Source: Actomonas sp051209155
GTDB lineage: Bacteria; Verrucomicrobiota; Verrucomicrobiia; Opitutales; Opitutaceae
Length of the DNA: 64,000 nucleotides
NCBI GenBank assembly: GCA_051209155.1
Contig: JBPJGB010000002.1
Reading direction: 5' to 3' (one strand)
Both the position numbers and the translations under genes were made by a program. The first letter of the stretch is position 1. Each line of letters starts with the position of its first letter. Of the stretch, positions 46,203 through 54,777 are shown piece by piece. The notes under the pieces were generated by a model. That model was not told where the DNA came from. It was given only the letters and a program-made list of their open reading frames with translations, and ran no database searches.

Positions 46203-49200
46203 CTAGCGCCGTTTGCCCCAACGCGCATTCTGTTTCAGCTCCAGCGGCGAGGTTTCAATCTGCACACCGACCACGGCGGGGTGGTTGCGCAGCACCTGAA
46301 ACACTTCGCCGGAGAGCTTCCAATCCAGGGCGGTCGACACGTCGGCGACAGCGATGGCGCGGTCGGGGCCGACGAAGCCGAGGCTGGTCGAGGTGGGGCC
46401 GGACTGGCCGTCGAGGATGGGGCGCAGGCTGCGCAGGAAGGAGCTGTTGTCGGGGTTGGCCGGGTCGAGCAGCCAGGTGACCTGCTTGACGTTCGATGCA
46501 ACGTAGTTGGGCAGGGGATACGCCTCGCGCACGTTGAGGCGGGCGCCCTCCTCGTTGACCATGACGGTGCCGCAGATGACGACCGGGGCGTTCTCGCTCA
46601 GCACCTCGCCGTATTCCTCGTAGGCGTTGGCGAACATGTTGAGCTGGAGCGTGGCCTGCTTGGTCGCGAGGGAGAAGGCGACCCAGGGGCGATTGTCCTT
46701 CTTGGAAAGCTTCTTCTGCAGGCCGCCGGCGATGCCGCAGATACGGAAGGGCGTGCGGTCCTCCTGCTGAAGCAATTCGTCGAGGTCGAAGGTGTCGAGC
46801 GCGTCGGCCAGACCGATGTAGGTGTTCATCGGGTGACCGGAAACGTAGAAGCCCAGCAGCTCCTTTTCGAAGGCGAGTTTTTCGGCCGAAGTGAAATCGA
46901 GGACGTCGTCGGATCTTGGATGTTTGATTTCGGATTTTCGATGGCTGGAAGGTTTCGGCGGCTCCGGTTCGGCCAGCATGTCGAGGAAGTTGTTCTGGCC
47001 GGCGGCGCGGTCACGGGCCTGCTCGGCGGCGGCGGACATCGCGGCGTCGATGCGCTCGAAGATGGCTTTGCGCGGTTCGCCGGAAAAGTCGAAGGCGCCG
47101 GTTTTGATCAGATGTTCGAGCACGCGCTTGTTGGCGGCCTTGCCATCCACGCGGGCGACGAAGTCGTCGAAGTCTTCGAAGGGACCGTTGGCCTCGCGCT
47201 CTTCGATGATCTTCAGCGACGCGGCTTCACCCACGCCCTTGATGCCGGCGAGTCCGAAGCGGATCTTGCCGCCGGCGACGGGGGCGAAGTTCTCGCGCGA
47301 CTCGTTCACGTCGGGGCCCTGCACCTCGATGCCCATGGCGAGGGCTTCGTCGATGAAGTGGGACACCTTTTCAGCGTTGCCGAGCTCGGCGGTGAGCACG
47401 GCGGCCATGAACTCGACCGGGTAGTTGGCTTTCAAATACGCCGTTTGGTAGGCGACGACGGCGTAGGCGGCGGAGTGCGACTTGTTGAAACCGTATTGGG
47501 CGAACTTGTTGAGGAGGTCGAAGATCTCGTTGGCCTTCGCTTCGGCGATGTTGTGCTTCTCCTTGGCACCCTTGATGAAGATGAGGCGCTGCTGGTCCAT
47601 GGCGGCCTGGTCCTTCTTGCCCATGGCGCGGCGGAGCATGTCGGCGCCGCCGAGGGAGTAACCGGCGATGACCTTGGCGCACTCCATCACCTGCTCCTGG
47701 TAGACGATGATGCCGAAGGTTTCCTGCAGGACGGGTTCGAGCAGCGGATGCGGATACTGCACCGAGGCGGGGTTGTGTTTGCCGCGGGCGTAGTCGGGGA
47801 TGAACTGCATCGGGCCCGGCCGGTAGAGAGCCGAGATGGCGTTGATGTCGTCGATGTTGGAAATGCCGACCTGGCGGGCGGCGTTCTGCATACCGGGGGA
47901 TTCCAGCTGGAACACCCCGACGGTTTTGCCGGCGTTGAGCAGTTCGTAGGTGACGGGGTCCTCGAGCGAAACGTCGTCGATGTTGAACTTCGGGTCCCGG
48001 GTGCGGCGCACGTTCTCCACCGCGTCGGAGATGACGGTGAGCGTCTTGAGGCCGAGGAAGTCCATCTTCAGCAGGCCGAGTTTGTCGACGGCCTTCATCG
48101 AGAACTGCACGGTGACGTCGCCTTCCTGCAGGGTGAGGGGGACGAAGTTCTCCAGCGGCTGGTCGGTGATGATGATGCCGGCGGCGTGTTTGCCGGTGTT
48201 GCGCACCATGCCTTCAAGCACGAGGCCGGCGGTCACGATCTTCTTGGCCATCGGGTTGCGGTCGATCTCGGTGCGCAGTTCGGCGGACTTCTCGATGGAG
48301 TCGGTGAGCGAGATGTTGAGCTCGTCGGGAATCATCTTCGCCAGGCGGTCGGCGTCGGCGAAGGCGAGGTCGTGCACGCGGGAGACGTCGCGGATGACCA
48401 TCTTGGCGCCGAGGGTGCCGTAGGTGATGATATTGGCCACGCAGTCGCGGCCGTATTTCTCGCGCACGTAGTCGATCACCTCGACGCGGCGGCGCATGCA
48501 GAAATCGATATCGAAGTCGGGCGGGCTGATGCGTTCCGGATTGAGGAAACGTTCGAAAAGCAGGCCGAACCGCATCGGGTCGATGTTGGTGATGCCAAGC
48601 AGGTAGGCGACGAGGCAGCCGGCGCCGGAACCGCGGCCCGGGCCGACGGGGATGTCGTGTTCCTTGGCCCAGTTGATGAAGTCCCACACCACGAGGAAGT
48701 AATCGACGAAGCCGGTGACGTTGATGATGGCCTGCTCGTAACCGAGGCGCACGGCGAGCTCCTGCGGCTGGTCGAGGCCGGCGTAGTCGGGTGGCTTGGG
48801 CTTCTCGCCCTCGGGGCGGTTGTTGAGCAGGTCGAGGCGCGCGGCGACCTCGGGGTGGGCGGCCACCGTATCGTAGTCGACGCCGTAGCGGCGCTGCAGG
48901 CCCTCGACACAAAGCTGGTGCAGGTATTCGGACGGTGAATACTTCGAGACTATCTCGGGTGGCAACGGATACTTGGGATAGCGCTCGGAGCCTTTGGGGA
49001 AGGGAATGGCGAGGTCGCACATCTCGGCGACCAACTGGGTGTTGAGGATGGAGTCGGGGAACTCCGGGAAAACCTGCTCCATCTCGGCGCGCGACTTGAG
49101 GTAGAACTGATCGCCGCTGAAGCGCATGCGGTTCTCCTCGGCGAGCTTGGCGCCGGTCTGGATGCAGAGCAGGGCGTCGTGCGGCTGGGCGTCGTCGGCG

Positions 49201-49847
49201 TTGACGTAGTGCACGTCGTTGGTGGCGATCAGTTTCAGGTCGAATTCCTCGCCGAGTTTGATGAGGCCCGGGATGATCTTCTTCTGCTCCGGGATGCCGT
49301 GGTCCTGGATTTCGACGAAGTAGTTTTCCTTGCCGAAGATATCGACGAACTTGGCGCAGGCCTCGCGGGCCTCCTCCTCGCGGTCGTGGAGGAGGAGCTG
49401 GGGAACGAGGGAGGCGAGGCAGCCGGTGAAGCCGATGAGGCCTTCGGAATATTGGGCGAGTGTCTCGAGATCGGTGCGCGGCTTGTAGTAAAAACCGCGC
49501 AGGTGGGAATCGGAGACCAGTTTGAGCAGGTTCTGGTAGCCAGTGAGGTTTTTGGCGAGCAGGCCCAGATGGTAGTAACTCTTCCCGTCCTCGGCCCGGC
49601 CCTTCTTTTCGAGGCGCGAACCGGTGGTCATGTAGAGCTCGCAGCCGATGAGGGGCTTGATGCCGGCGGCCTTGGCGGCGTTGTAGAAAGCAATGGCACC
49701 AAAGAGGTTACCGTGGTCGGTAAGGGCCAGGGCGGTCATGCCCAGCTCCGTGGCCCGACCCATCAGGCGGTCGATCCGGCAGGCGCCGTCGAGCAGAGAG
49801 TAGTCGGTGTGAACGTGGAGATGGGCGAAACTCGGATCAGCGGGCAC
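46203..49847 (-). CDS. dnaE: DNA polymerase III subunit alpha
   Basis: 1214 residues, a normal DnaE1 length. The PHP domain starts with FAHLHVHTDYSLLDGACRI. The palm has the catalytic acids in PPDFDIDFCMRRR, and GPGRGSGAGCLVAYLLGI is the nucleotide-binding block. The helix-hairpin-helix/OB region is C-terminal (FRICGIAGG ... NMFANAYEEYGEVL). It is the replicative polymerase. Oddity: the linker before EKELLGFYVSGHP (about residues 960-980) is encoded by an AT-rich low-complexity run of GGAT/TTTGAT/TTTCGAT words. Confidence 0.97.
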   Translation of the reverse strand: MPADPSFAHLHVHTDYSLLDGACRIDRLMGRATELGMTALALTDHGNLFGAIAFYNAAKAAGIKPLIGCELYMTTGSRLEKKGRAEDGKSYYHLGLLAKNLTGYQNLLKLVSDSHLRGFYYKPRTDLETLAQYSEGLIGFTGCLASLVPQLLLHDREEEAREACAKFVDIFGKENYFVEIQDHGIPEQKKIIPGLIKLGEEFDLKLIATNDVHYVNADDAQPHDALLCIQTGAKLAEENRMRFSGDQFYLKSRAEMEQVFPEFPDSILNTQLVAEMCDLAIPFPKGSERYPKYPLPPEIVSKYSPSEYLHQLCVEGLQRRYGVDYDTVAAHPEVAARLDLLNNRPEGEKPKPPDYAGLDQPQELAVRLGYEQAIINVTGFVDYFLVVWDFINWAKEHDIPVGPGRGSGAGCLVAYLLGITNIDPMRFGLLFERFLNPERISPPDFDIDFCMRRRVEVIDYVREKYGRDCVANIITYGTLGAKMVIRDVSRVHDLAFADADRLAKMIPDELNISLTDSIEKSAELRTEIDRNPMAKKIVTAGLVLEGMVRNTGKHAAGIIITDQPLENFVPLTLQEGDVTVQFSMKAVDKLGLLKMDFLGLKTLTVISDAVENVRRTRDPKFNIDDVSLEDPVTYELLNAGKTVGVFQLESPGMQNAARQVGISNIDDINAISALYRPGPMQFIPDYARGKHNPASVQYPHPLLEPVLQETFGIIVYQEQVMECAKVIAGYSLGGADMLRRAMGKKDQAAMDQQRLIFIKGAKEKHNIAEAKANEIFDLLNKFAQYGFNKSHSAAYAVVAYQTAYLKANYPVEFMAAVLTAELGNAEKVSHFIDEALAMGIEVQGPDVNESRENFAPVAGGKIRFGLAGIKGVGEAASLKIIEEREANGPFEDFDDFVARVDGKAANKRVLEHLIKTGAFDFSGEPRKAIFERIDAAMSAAAEQARDRAAGQNNFLDMLAEPEPPKPSSHRKSEIKHPRSDDVLDFTSAEKLAFEKELLGFYVSGHPMNTYIGLADALDTFDLDELLQQEDRTPFRICGIAGGLQKKLSKKDNRPWVAFSLATKQATLQLNMFANAYEEYGEVLSENAPVVICGTVMVNEEGARLNVREAYPLPNYVASNVKQVTWLLDPANPDNSSFLRSLRPILDGQSGPTSTSLGFVGPDRAIAVADVSTALDWKLSGEVFQVLRNHPAVVGVQIETSPLELKQNARWGKRR
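46911..46944 (-). repeat. AT-rich low-complexity insert inside dnaE
   Basis: On the plus strand the run is GGATCTTGGATGTTTGATTT followed by CGGATTTTCGATGG. GC is far below that of the flanks. It encodes HRKSEIKHPRSD in a linker between the thumb/fingers region and the C-terminal domains. It looks like a dispersed intergenic-type repeat that entered the gene in frame. Confidence 0.45.
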
Positions 49848-49862
49848 AAGGTTGAGTCAAAG

Positions 49863-49894
49863 TAAGAAGTGCGAAGTAAGAAGTCAGAAGTGGG
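49863..49894. repeat. GAAGT-type short-period repeat upstream of dnaE
   Basis: AAGTAAGAAGTGCGAAGTAA followed by GAAGTCAGAAGT: the word GAAGT or AAGT returns every 6-8 nt. It lies 16 bp upstream of the dnaE start on the far side from the gene, and could also be transcribed in the dnaE leader. Confidence 0.5.
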
Positions 49895-49941
49895 GGGAGG
49901 AGGCGCCTTTTTGGCGCAGTGGGGGCGGGGCAAAATTGCCG

Positions 49942-49971
49942 TTGACGCGGGGGCAGGGGTTTGGCGCTATG
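49942..49971 (+). promoter_or_regulatory. possible rpsU promoter
   Basis: TTGACG at 49942 is a good -35 match; the best -10-like word (CGCTAT or CTATGA) lies 17-19 bp further. It is about 35 bp upstream of the rpsU ATG. Weak on the -10 side. Confidence 0.3.
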
Positions 49972-50005
49972 ACCCTTTTTCCCTTTCAGAAACACGTCCA
50001 ACGAC

Positions 50006-50203
50006 ATGCCCATCGAAATCAAAATCCGCAAAAGCGAGCCGGTCGACCGCGCCCTGCGTCGCCTGAAGAAGAAGCTCGAACGCGAGAACATCATCAAGGG
50101 TGTTCGCGCCAAGCGCTACTTCGAGAAGCCCTGCGCGAAGCGTCGCCGCAAGGAGAAGGTCATGGCCTTCACCCAGATGCTGCGCCGCCGCCACGAGGGC
50201 TGA
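50006..50203 (+). CDS. rpsU: 30S ribosomal protein S21
   Basis: 65 residues: MPIEIKIRKSEPVDRALRRL, then KKKLERENIIKGVRAKRYFEKPCAKRRRKEK. Basic and helical, the standard S21 sequence order. S21 binds the 3' end region of 16S rRNA in the small subunit and helps initiation. Stands alone between dnaE (divergent) and an isomerase-like gene, with a good terminator behind it. Confidence 0.96.
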   Translation: MPIEIKIRKSEPVDRALRRLKKKLERENIIKGVRAKRYFEKPCAKRRRKEKVMAFTQMLRRRHEG

Positions 50204-50248
50204 TTCCCGTGCTCGTTTCCGTCCCGCTCAACGGGACGCTTGAATAAG

Positions 50249-50293
50249 CCTTTCCAACCGCGCCGGCCGAACCATGTTCGGGGCGCGGTTTTT
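50249..50293 (+). terminator. rho-independent terminator after rpsU
   Basis: AACCGCGCC..CCGAAC-cat-GTTCGG.GCGCGGTT followed by TTTC: a stem of about 14 bp with one bulge and a T-run, about 50 bp after the rpsU stop. Confidence 0.8.
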
Positions 50294-50380
50294 CGTGCCT
50301 GTTTGCTTGTTTACTGCAAGCGAGTGACGATTTGATTCGATCACCTTCTCCCTCCCTCCCGCCCCCATTTTAAAGACTTC

Positions 50381-51328
50381 GTGAAGCCGACCCTGGCGCT
50401 ATCAACCTGCTGGAACTCATTCCGTCATACCGACGGATACGCGATGCTCACCGAGATCCGGGACATGGGGTTTGAATACGCGGAGTTAAGCCACGGCACG
50501 CGCATCGTGTTGGTCCCGGGGATCCTGAAAGCGGTGGAGGAGGGCGTCATCAAGATCAGCTCGACGCACAACTTCTGTCCGCTGCCGACGGGCATTAACC
50601 ACTCGGCGCCGAATCTCTTTGAACCCTCGGACAGCTCCAGCAAGGAGCATGATCAATGGCTGCGGCATACCCTGCGCTCGATCGACTTCACCGCGCAGGT
50701 GGGCTGCGGCGCGATGGTGACGCACTTGGGCAGCGTGCACTTCTTCTGGAGCAATCCCTACCGCAAGGTGAAGGCCTACCGGCGGGCGAATCCCGACATC
50801 GATCCGGCGACGGACGCCGGTTACCGCAAAGTGCTTGAGAAGGCCTGCACGAAGCTGCGCACTCGCATGACGCCGTATTGGGAGCAGGTGCTCTCGAGCT
50901 TGGAGGAGATCCGCGAAAAGTGCCTCGAGCGCAAAGTCGTCATCGGCTGCGAGAATCGGGAAAAGTTTCAGGAGCTGCCGCTCGACGACGATTTCCCTGC
51001 CTTCTTCGAAGGACTGCCGACCGAGACGCACTGTGGTTACTGGCACGACACCGGCCACGCGGAGCTCAAGCAGAACATGGGGCTGCTCAATCACCGCGAG
51101 CACCTGGAGAAGGTGGCCGATCGTTTGGTCGGGTTTCACCTCCACGATGTGGCCGACGATGATGACCACCAGCCGGTGGGTTACGGTCAGATCGATTTCG
51201 AAATGGTGAGCTCTTTCTGGAAACCACACCACCGGCTCACCCTGGAGCTCAGTCCGCGCACGACGCCGCATCACGTCGAGCAGTCGCGCGACCGGGTGAA
51301 GGCGCTGCTCGAAAAGCGCTTCGGGTGA
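50381..51328 (+). CDS. sugar-phosphate isomerase/epimerase-like TIM-barrel protein
   Basis: 315 residues, GTG start at 50381. The xylose-isomerase-like AP-endonuclease-2 fold is suggested by LSTCWNSFRHTDGYAMLTEIRDMGFEYAELSHG at the start and by metal-ligand candidates along the barrel: THLGSVH, VIGCENREKFQE (Glu), YWHDTGHAELK (Asp/His), GFHLHDVADDDDHQPVGYGQIDF (His/Asp) and TLELSPR (Glu). These fit a divalent-metal isomerase or epimerase. Substrate unknown. No operon partner. Confidence 0.85.
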   Translation: MKPTLALSTCWNSFRHTDGYAMLTEIRDMGFEYAELSHGTRIVLVPGILKAVEEGVIKISSTHNFCPLPTGINHSAPNLFEPSDSSSKEHDQWLRHTLRSIDFTAQVGCGAMVTHLGSVHFFWSNPYRKVKAYRRANPDIDPATDAGYRKVLEKACTKLRTRMTPYWEQVLSSLEEIREKCLERKVVIGCENREKFQELPLDDDFPAFFEGLPTETHCGYWHDTGHAELKQNMGLLNHREHLEKVADRLVGFHLHDVADDDDHQPVGYGQIDFEMVSSFWKPHHRLTLELSPRTTPHHVEQSRDRVKALLEKRFG

Positions 51329-51353
51329 AGCAACGGCCTTGGAGCGGCGACGG

Positions 51354-51454
51354 ACGCCGAACGGCGTAGCGGCAACGCAGCGCCCGCAAGCGGACTGCCT
51401 ACGGTGCGGGTTCGAACCCGGAATGTAGGCGGGGCGCTGGCGCCCGCTTGCAGT
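51354..51454. repeat. cluster of GC palindromes between genes
   Basis: Four small dyads in 100 bp: ACGCCGaACGGCGT (51354), GCGCCCGCAAGCGG (51381) paired with GCGCCCGCTTGCAG (51441), CGGGTTCGAACCCG (51409-51422), and GGGCGC-TG-GCGCCC (51433-51446). It lies between convergent genes and could work as a bidirectional terminator or be a dispersed repeat. GGTTCGAACCC resembles a tRNA T-loop, but no tRNA fits. Confidence 0.6.
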
Positions 51455-51472
51455 GGGGAGGGCTTCTCCTGC

Positions 51473-51904
51473 TCAGCTGGATGGCCACCAACGGTAGAGG
51501 AAGAAATACACCAGGACGCCGGTAACGCTCACGTAATACCAAATCGGGAAGGTCCACTTGGCCCAGGCCTTGTGCCGCTCGTAGTTACCCTTGATCGCGA
51601 AAAGGAAGGTGCGCGGCACGAGGTAGGCGATCGAGATGGCCAGCAGGATGTGCGAGATCAGCATCGTGTAATACACGCTGCGGATGAAGCCCTCGCCACC
51701 GAAGGGCGTGTGCACCCCACGCACGAGCGCTTTGTGGGTGACGTAGCCGATGAGAAAGATCGCGGACACCACGCCGGCCGAGAGCATGGCTTTGCGGTGA
51801 GCTTCCCGGTAGCCGGCTTTGATGAAGATGAACCCGGCGGTCATAAGCAGGGTCGCGAGTCCGTTGAGCGCCGCGTTGAGCGCGGGAATGTCTTGAATCG
51901 TCAT
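51473..51904 (-). CDS. DUF420 membrane protein
   Basis: 143 residues with four membrane helices. DUF420 hallmarks are ALNGLATLLMTAGFIFIKAGYREAHRKAML, TPFGGEG, YYTMLISHILLAI and HKAWAKWTFPIWYYVSVTGV, with conserved His in helices 1-3. DUF420 proteins such as CtaM help assemble haem-copper oxidases in Bacillus. The gene overlaps the ctaB stop by 4 bp, which supports that role here. Confidence 0.92.
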   Translation of the reverse strand: MTIQDIPALNAALNGLATLLMTAGFIFIKAGYREAHRKAMLSAGVVSAIFLIGYVTHKALVRGVHTPFGGEGFIRSVYYTMLISHILLAISIAYLVPRTFLFAIKGNYERHKAWAKWTFPIWYYVSVTGVLVYFFLYRWWPSS

Positions 51905-52809
51905 ACCAGGAAGAGGCGGTCGATCACCAGTGCACCCAATTGCAACGGAAGCCAGCCGATGGAGGCAAAAAACAATCTCCGGGCGGCTTGGTCACGGCCG
52001 TCCTTGCGCAGGAACGCGCCCGCCCGCAGCAGGAACCACAGCCCGAGGACCACGGTCACCCCGAAGTAGATCCAACTCGCGTCGCCCATGAAGGAGGGCA
52101 GGGCGCTCACCCCGACGAGGGCCACGGTGTTCACGAGCGACCATTGCGCCACGACTTTGCCGTCGCGATCCCGCACGGGCAGCATGGGAAAATCAACCGC
52201 GCTGTAATCCTCCCGGTAGGTCCAGGCGATGGCCATGAAGTGCGGGATCTGCCAGAAGGCCAGGATGCCAAACAACACCCAGCCCAGGGGCTCCATGCCG
52301 CCATGCGCCGCGGCGTAGCCGATGAGTGGCGGAAACGCGCCGGCGATGGCACCGATTTCCGTGCTCCACTTCGAGCGGCGCTTGGCCGGCGTATACCACG
52401 CGAGGTAGGTGACGATCGTCGCCAAGGCGAAGACCGCCGCCAAGGCGCTGGCCGTCGCGAAAAGCAGGAAGCAGCCGCCGAAACACAGGCCCCAGCCCAG
52501 CACGAACGCCGCACCGTCGGGCACCTTGCCCGAAGGAATTGGCCGGTCGGCCGTCCGTCGCATCTTCGCGTCGGTGTCGCGCTCCATCCACTGATTGAGC
52601 GCCGCCACGCCGCCGGCGCAGGCCGAGGTGCCGATCATGGTGGCGAGGAAATGTGACCAGTCCCACGGTGCTTTCACCACGAGGTAGCCCACCATCGCGG
52701 TGATGACGGAAAGCATGCTCAGCCGCGGTTTGGTGAGCTCAAGGTAGTCGCCGAACTTTCCGCCGCTGGCGGTGGTTGAGGGCGCGTTACTGGACGATGC
52801 CTCGCTCAT
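51901..52809 (-). CDS. ctaB: protohaem IX farnesyltransferase (haem O synthase)
   Basis: 302 residues from MSEASSSNAPSTTASGGKFG. UbiA-type prenyltransferase with LTKPRLSMLSVITAMVGY, the first Asp-rich motif NQWMERDTDAKMRRTADRPIPSG, a second at YREDYSAVDFPMLPVRD, and about eight membrane helices. It adds the farnesyl chain to haem b, giving haem O. The ATG overlaps the ctaA stop, so the two haem A enzymes are translationally coupled. Confidence 0.96.
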   Translation of the reverse strand: MSEASSSNAPSTTASGGKFGDYLELTKPRLSMLSVITAMVGYLVVKAPWDWSHFLATMIGTSACAGGVAALNQWMERDTDAKMRRTADRPIPSGKVPDGAAFVLGWGLCFGGCFLLFATASALAAVFALATIVTYLAWYTPAKRRSKWSTEIGAIAGAFPPLIGYAAAHGGMEPLGWVLFGILAFWQIPHFMAIAWTYREDYSAVDFPMLPVRDRDGKVVAQWSLVNTVALVGVSALPSFMGDASWIYFGVTVVLGLWFLLRAGAFLRKDGRDQAARRLFFASIGWLPLQLGALVIDRLFLV

Positions 52810-53765
52810 GCGCTGACTGTGCCTTCCCGGCGCATCGTCCACAACGTGGTGCCGTAGGTGGTCGCCAGCAGCAAGGCGCCGACCAGCACGTGGCCGGTGG
52901 TGACGTAGGGATCGCGCGTCATCCAAATCACCGAGGCGCCGAGCGCGACTTGGGCGAGCAGGAGCGTGGTGATCGCGGCGCCGGCCTTGCCGAGTTCGGC
53001 CTTCACGAGTTTCACGGCAAAAGCGATCAGCACGACGGTGAGCACCAAGGCCATGACGCGGTGGGCAAAGTGAATGCCGACGCGGAAATTCCATAGTGGC
53101 GGCAACAGGTCACCTTCGTGGGAGCTGAGCGGAAAGGTCGGGATGGCCATACCGGCGTAGCTGTGCCGCATGACCGCGGCGATCGCCAGTTGCAGCAGCA
53201 GCAGCCCGCAGCACCAGCGTCCGAATCGCGACAGCGCGGCGAGACCGTCCGCGCGTTTGGCGGCTTCGATCCAGCGCTTCGAAAGGGCCAGGCCGATCGT
53301 GAGCAGCGTGCACACGTAGATTTGTGCGAGCACCGCGTGCAGCATGGCGAAGAGCCGGCCCACGCTCACCGAATCGAGGAAAATGTGATCGAGCAGCACG
53401 CGCAGGCCGCCGACCAGCGCCTGCACCAAAACCAGCACGACCGCGAAGATCGCCACGTGGCGCACCCAGGCCCGGGCCTCATTTTTCCAGACGGCCAGCG
53501 CGATGGCGATCGTGATGATCGACATCATGCCCGCGCTCAAGCGGTGCGAATGCTCGGCGAACATCATGATGTCGTTCAGCCAGCCCTCGGGGTTGAGCGA
53601 GCCGTTGGAGAGCGGCCAATCGAGAAAAATCATCCCTGCGCCGATGCTCGTGGTGAACGCGCCGAGCATCACCAGCACAAAGACCCAGACACCGCCGATC
53701 GCGGCAAACCAAGCCAGCCCAGGTTGATAGGCGGAGGAACGGGATTCGGTGGACAGGAGCGGCAT
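52806..53765 (-). CDS. ctaA: haem A synthase (COX15/CtaA family)
   Basis: 319 residues from MPLLSTESRSSAYQPGL. Eight membrane helices with the four haem-ligand His regions: EHSHRLSAG, MLHAVLAQIY, HFAHRVMALVL and TTGHVLVGALL. The extracytoplasmic loop SIGAGMIFLDWPLSNGSLNP is the usual first-loop motif. It oxidises haem O to haem A for aa3-type oxidase. Divergent from the SCO gene with a 91-bp shared promoter region. Confidence 0.94.
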   Translation of the reverse strand: MPLLSTESRSSAYQPGLAWFAAIGGVWVFVLVMLGAFTTSIGAGMIFLDWPLSNGSLNPEGWLNDIMMFAEHSHRLSAGMMSIITIAIALAVWKNEARAWVRHVAIFAVVLVLVQALVGGLRVLLDHIFLDSVSVGRLFAMLHAVLAQIYVCTLLTIGLALSKRWIEAAKRADGLAALSRFGRWCCGLLLLQLAIAAVMRHSYAGMAIPTFPLSSHEGDLLPPLWNFRVGIHFAHRVMALVLTVVLIAFAVKLVKAELGKAGAAITTLLLAQVALGASVIWMTRDPYVTTGHVLVGALLLATTYGTTLWTMRREGTVSA

Positions 53766-53856
53766 CGCGAAAAAGTCGGATTGGCGGTGAAGAACCGGCC
53801 ACCCTACAACCCGCATTCCCTTTGACAAATCCTTACGCCGGGGAATCCGTGGCAGG

Positions 53857-54777
53857 ATGAACTCTTTGTCTGCCCGGTTTTGCCGCGGCCGCGGTCCGTT
53901 GCTGCAGCTCCTTTGCGCGGCCGCTCTGCTTTTGTGCTCCGCCTGCAATCGCTCCGATCAGGCGGCCGAGGCCGACCATTTGCCGGTTCCGGGCCGCCCG
54001 CTCAAGGGCCAGATCATCAAGGTCGACCGCGAACGCGGCACCCTGCTGGTCGATCACGAGGAGATCCCCGACTACATGCCGCAAATGGTGATGGAGTTTC
54101 AGGTCGGCGAAGGCGACCTGGCCAATGCAGTCGAGGGGCAGTTCATCCGCGCCCGCCTCATCGAGGAAGCCAACGGGGTCTTCCGCCTCGCGCACATCTG
54201 GGCCGAGGACAAGCTCGCCGAGTCGCAGGTCGCCACCGCCGCCGCCGCGTTGCGCGAGGACACGGTCATTCGTGGCAGCAAGGCCTACCGCGCCGTCGGC
54301 GAAGACCTGCCCGACTTCAAACTCTACGACCAGACTGGCGCCGTCGTCGACGTCAGCCGTTTCCGGGGCAAAAAGGTCATGATCAACTTCATCTACACCC
54401 GCTGCCCGATCGCAACCATGTGCCCGGCCGCGGTGACCAACTTCATGGCCGTGCAGGAGGCGGTGGCCAAGGCCGGCAAGAGCGACCAACTCGAGCTCAT
54501 CTCGGTGACCTTCGACCCCGAATACGATACGCCGGGCGTGTTGCGCGACTATGCCGAGGCCCGCGGGGTCGACACCTCCAACTACAGTTTTCTCACCGGT
54601 CCGGAGTCGGCCATCAAAGACCTGCTGCGGCAGATGGGCGTGCTCGCACAGGTGGAAGGCCCGCTCATCCAGCACACCCTCGCCACGCTGCTCGTCGACG
54701 AGCGGGGGCGCATCATCGATCGCGCCGATGGCAGTGTGTGGGACATCAACCAATTCGTCCGCAAGATCGTGCGATGA
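53857..54777 (+). CDS. CusF-like and SCO1/SenC copper chaperone fusion lipoprotein
   Basis: 306 residues. Lipobox LLLCSAC with Cys about 30. Residues about 48-125 look like a CusF/YdeI-type copper-binding fold (GQIIKVDRERGTLLVDHEEIPDYMPQMVMEFQV, with the Met-rich site). Residues about 145-306 are SCO: YRAVGEDLPDFKLYDQTGAVV, then FIYTRCPIATMCPAAV with a CX5C copper site, SVTFDPEYDTP and QHTLATLLVDERG with the His ligand. SCO proteins deliver copper to the CuA centre of cytochrome oxidase. First gene of a rightward copper operon. Confidence 0.92.
   Translation: MNSLSARFCRGRGPLLQLLCAAALLLCSACNRSDQAAEADHLPVPGRPLKGQIIKVDRERGTLLVDHEEIPDYMPQMVMEFQVGEGDLANAVEGQFIRARLIEEANGVFRLAHIWAEDKLAESQVATAAAALREDTVIRGSKAYRAVGEDLPDFKLYDQTGAVVDVSRFRGKKVMINFIYTRCPIATMCPAAVTNFMAVQEAVAKAGKSDQLELISVTFDPEYDTPGVLRDYAEARGVDTSNYSFLTGPESAIKDLLRQMGVLAQVEGPLIQHTLATLLVDERGRIIDRADGSVWDINQFVRKIVR

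Noticed and set aside
46131..48938. 935-codon plus-strand open frame opposite dnaE
   Set aside because: It is antisense to a clear DnaE and its translation is a biased Gly/Val/Asp/Leu mix without domains, as expected for the complement of a GC-rich gene.
51395..51430. Possible tRNA, because of GGTTCGAACCC
   Set aside because: No acceptor stem, D-arm or anticodon stem can be drawn around it; the sequence is a simple 14-bp palindrome inside a GC-repeat cluster.
53880..54773. Upstream extension of the His-rich protein through the whole SCO gene
   Set aside because: The extension is out of frame with a clear SCO protein and reads as Arg/Pro/Gly-rich noise. The ATG at 54774 with stop overlap is the natural start.
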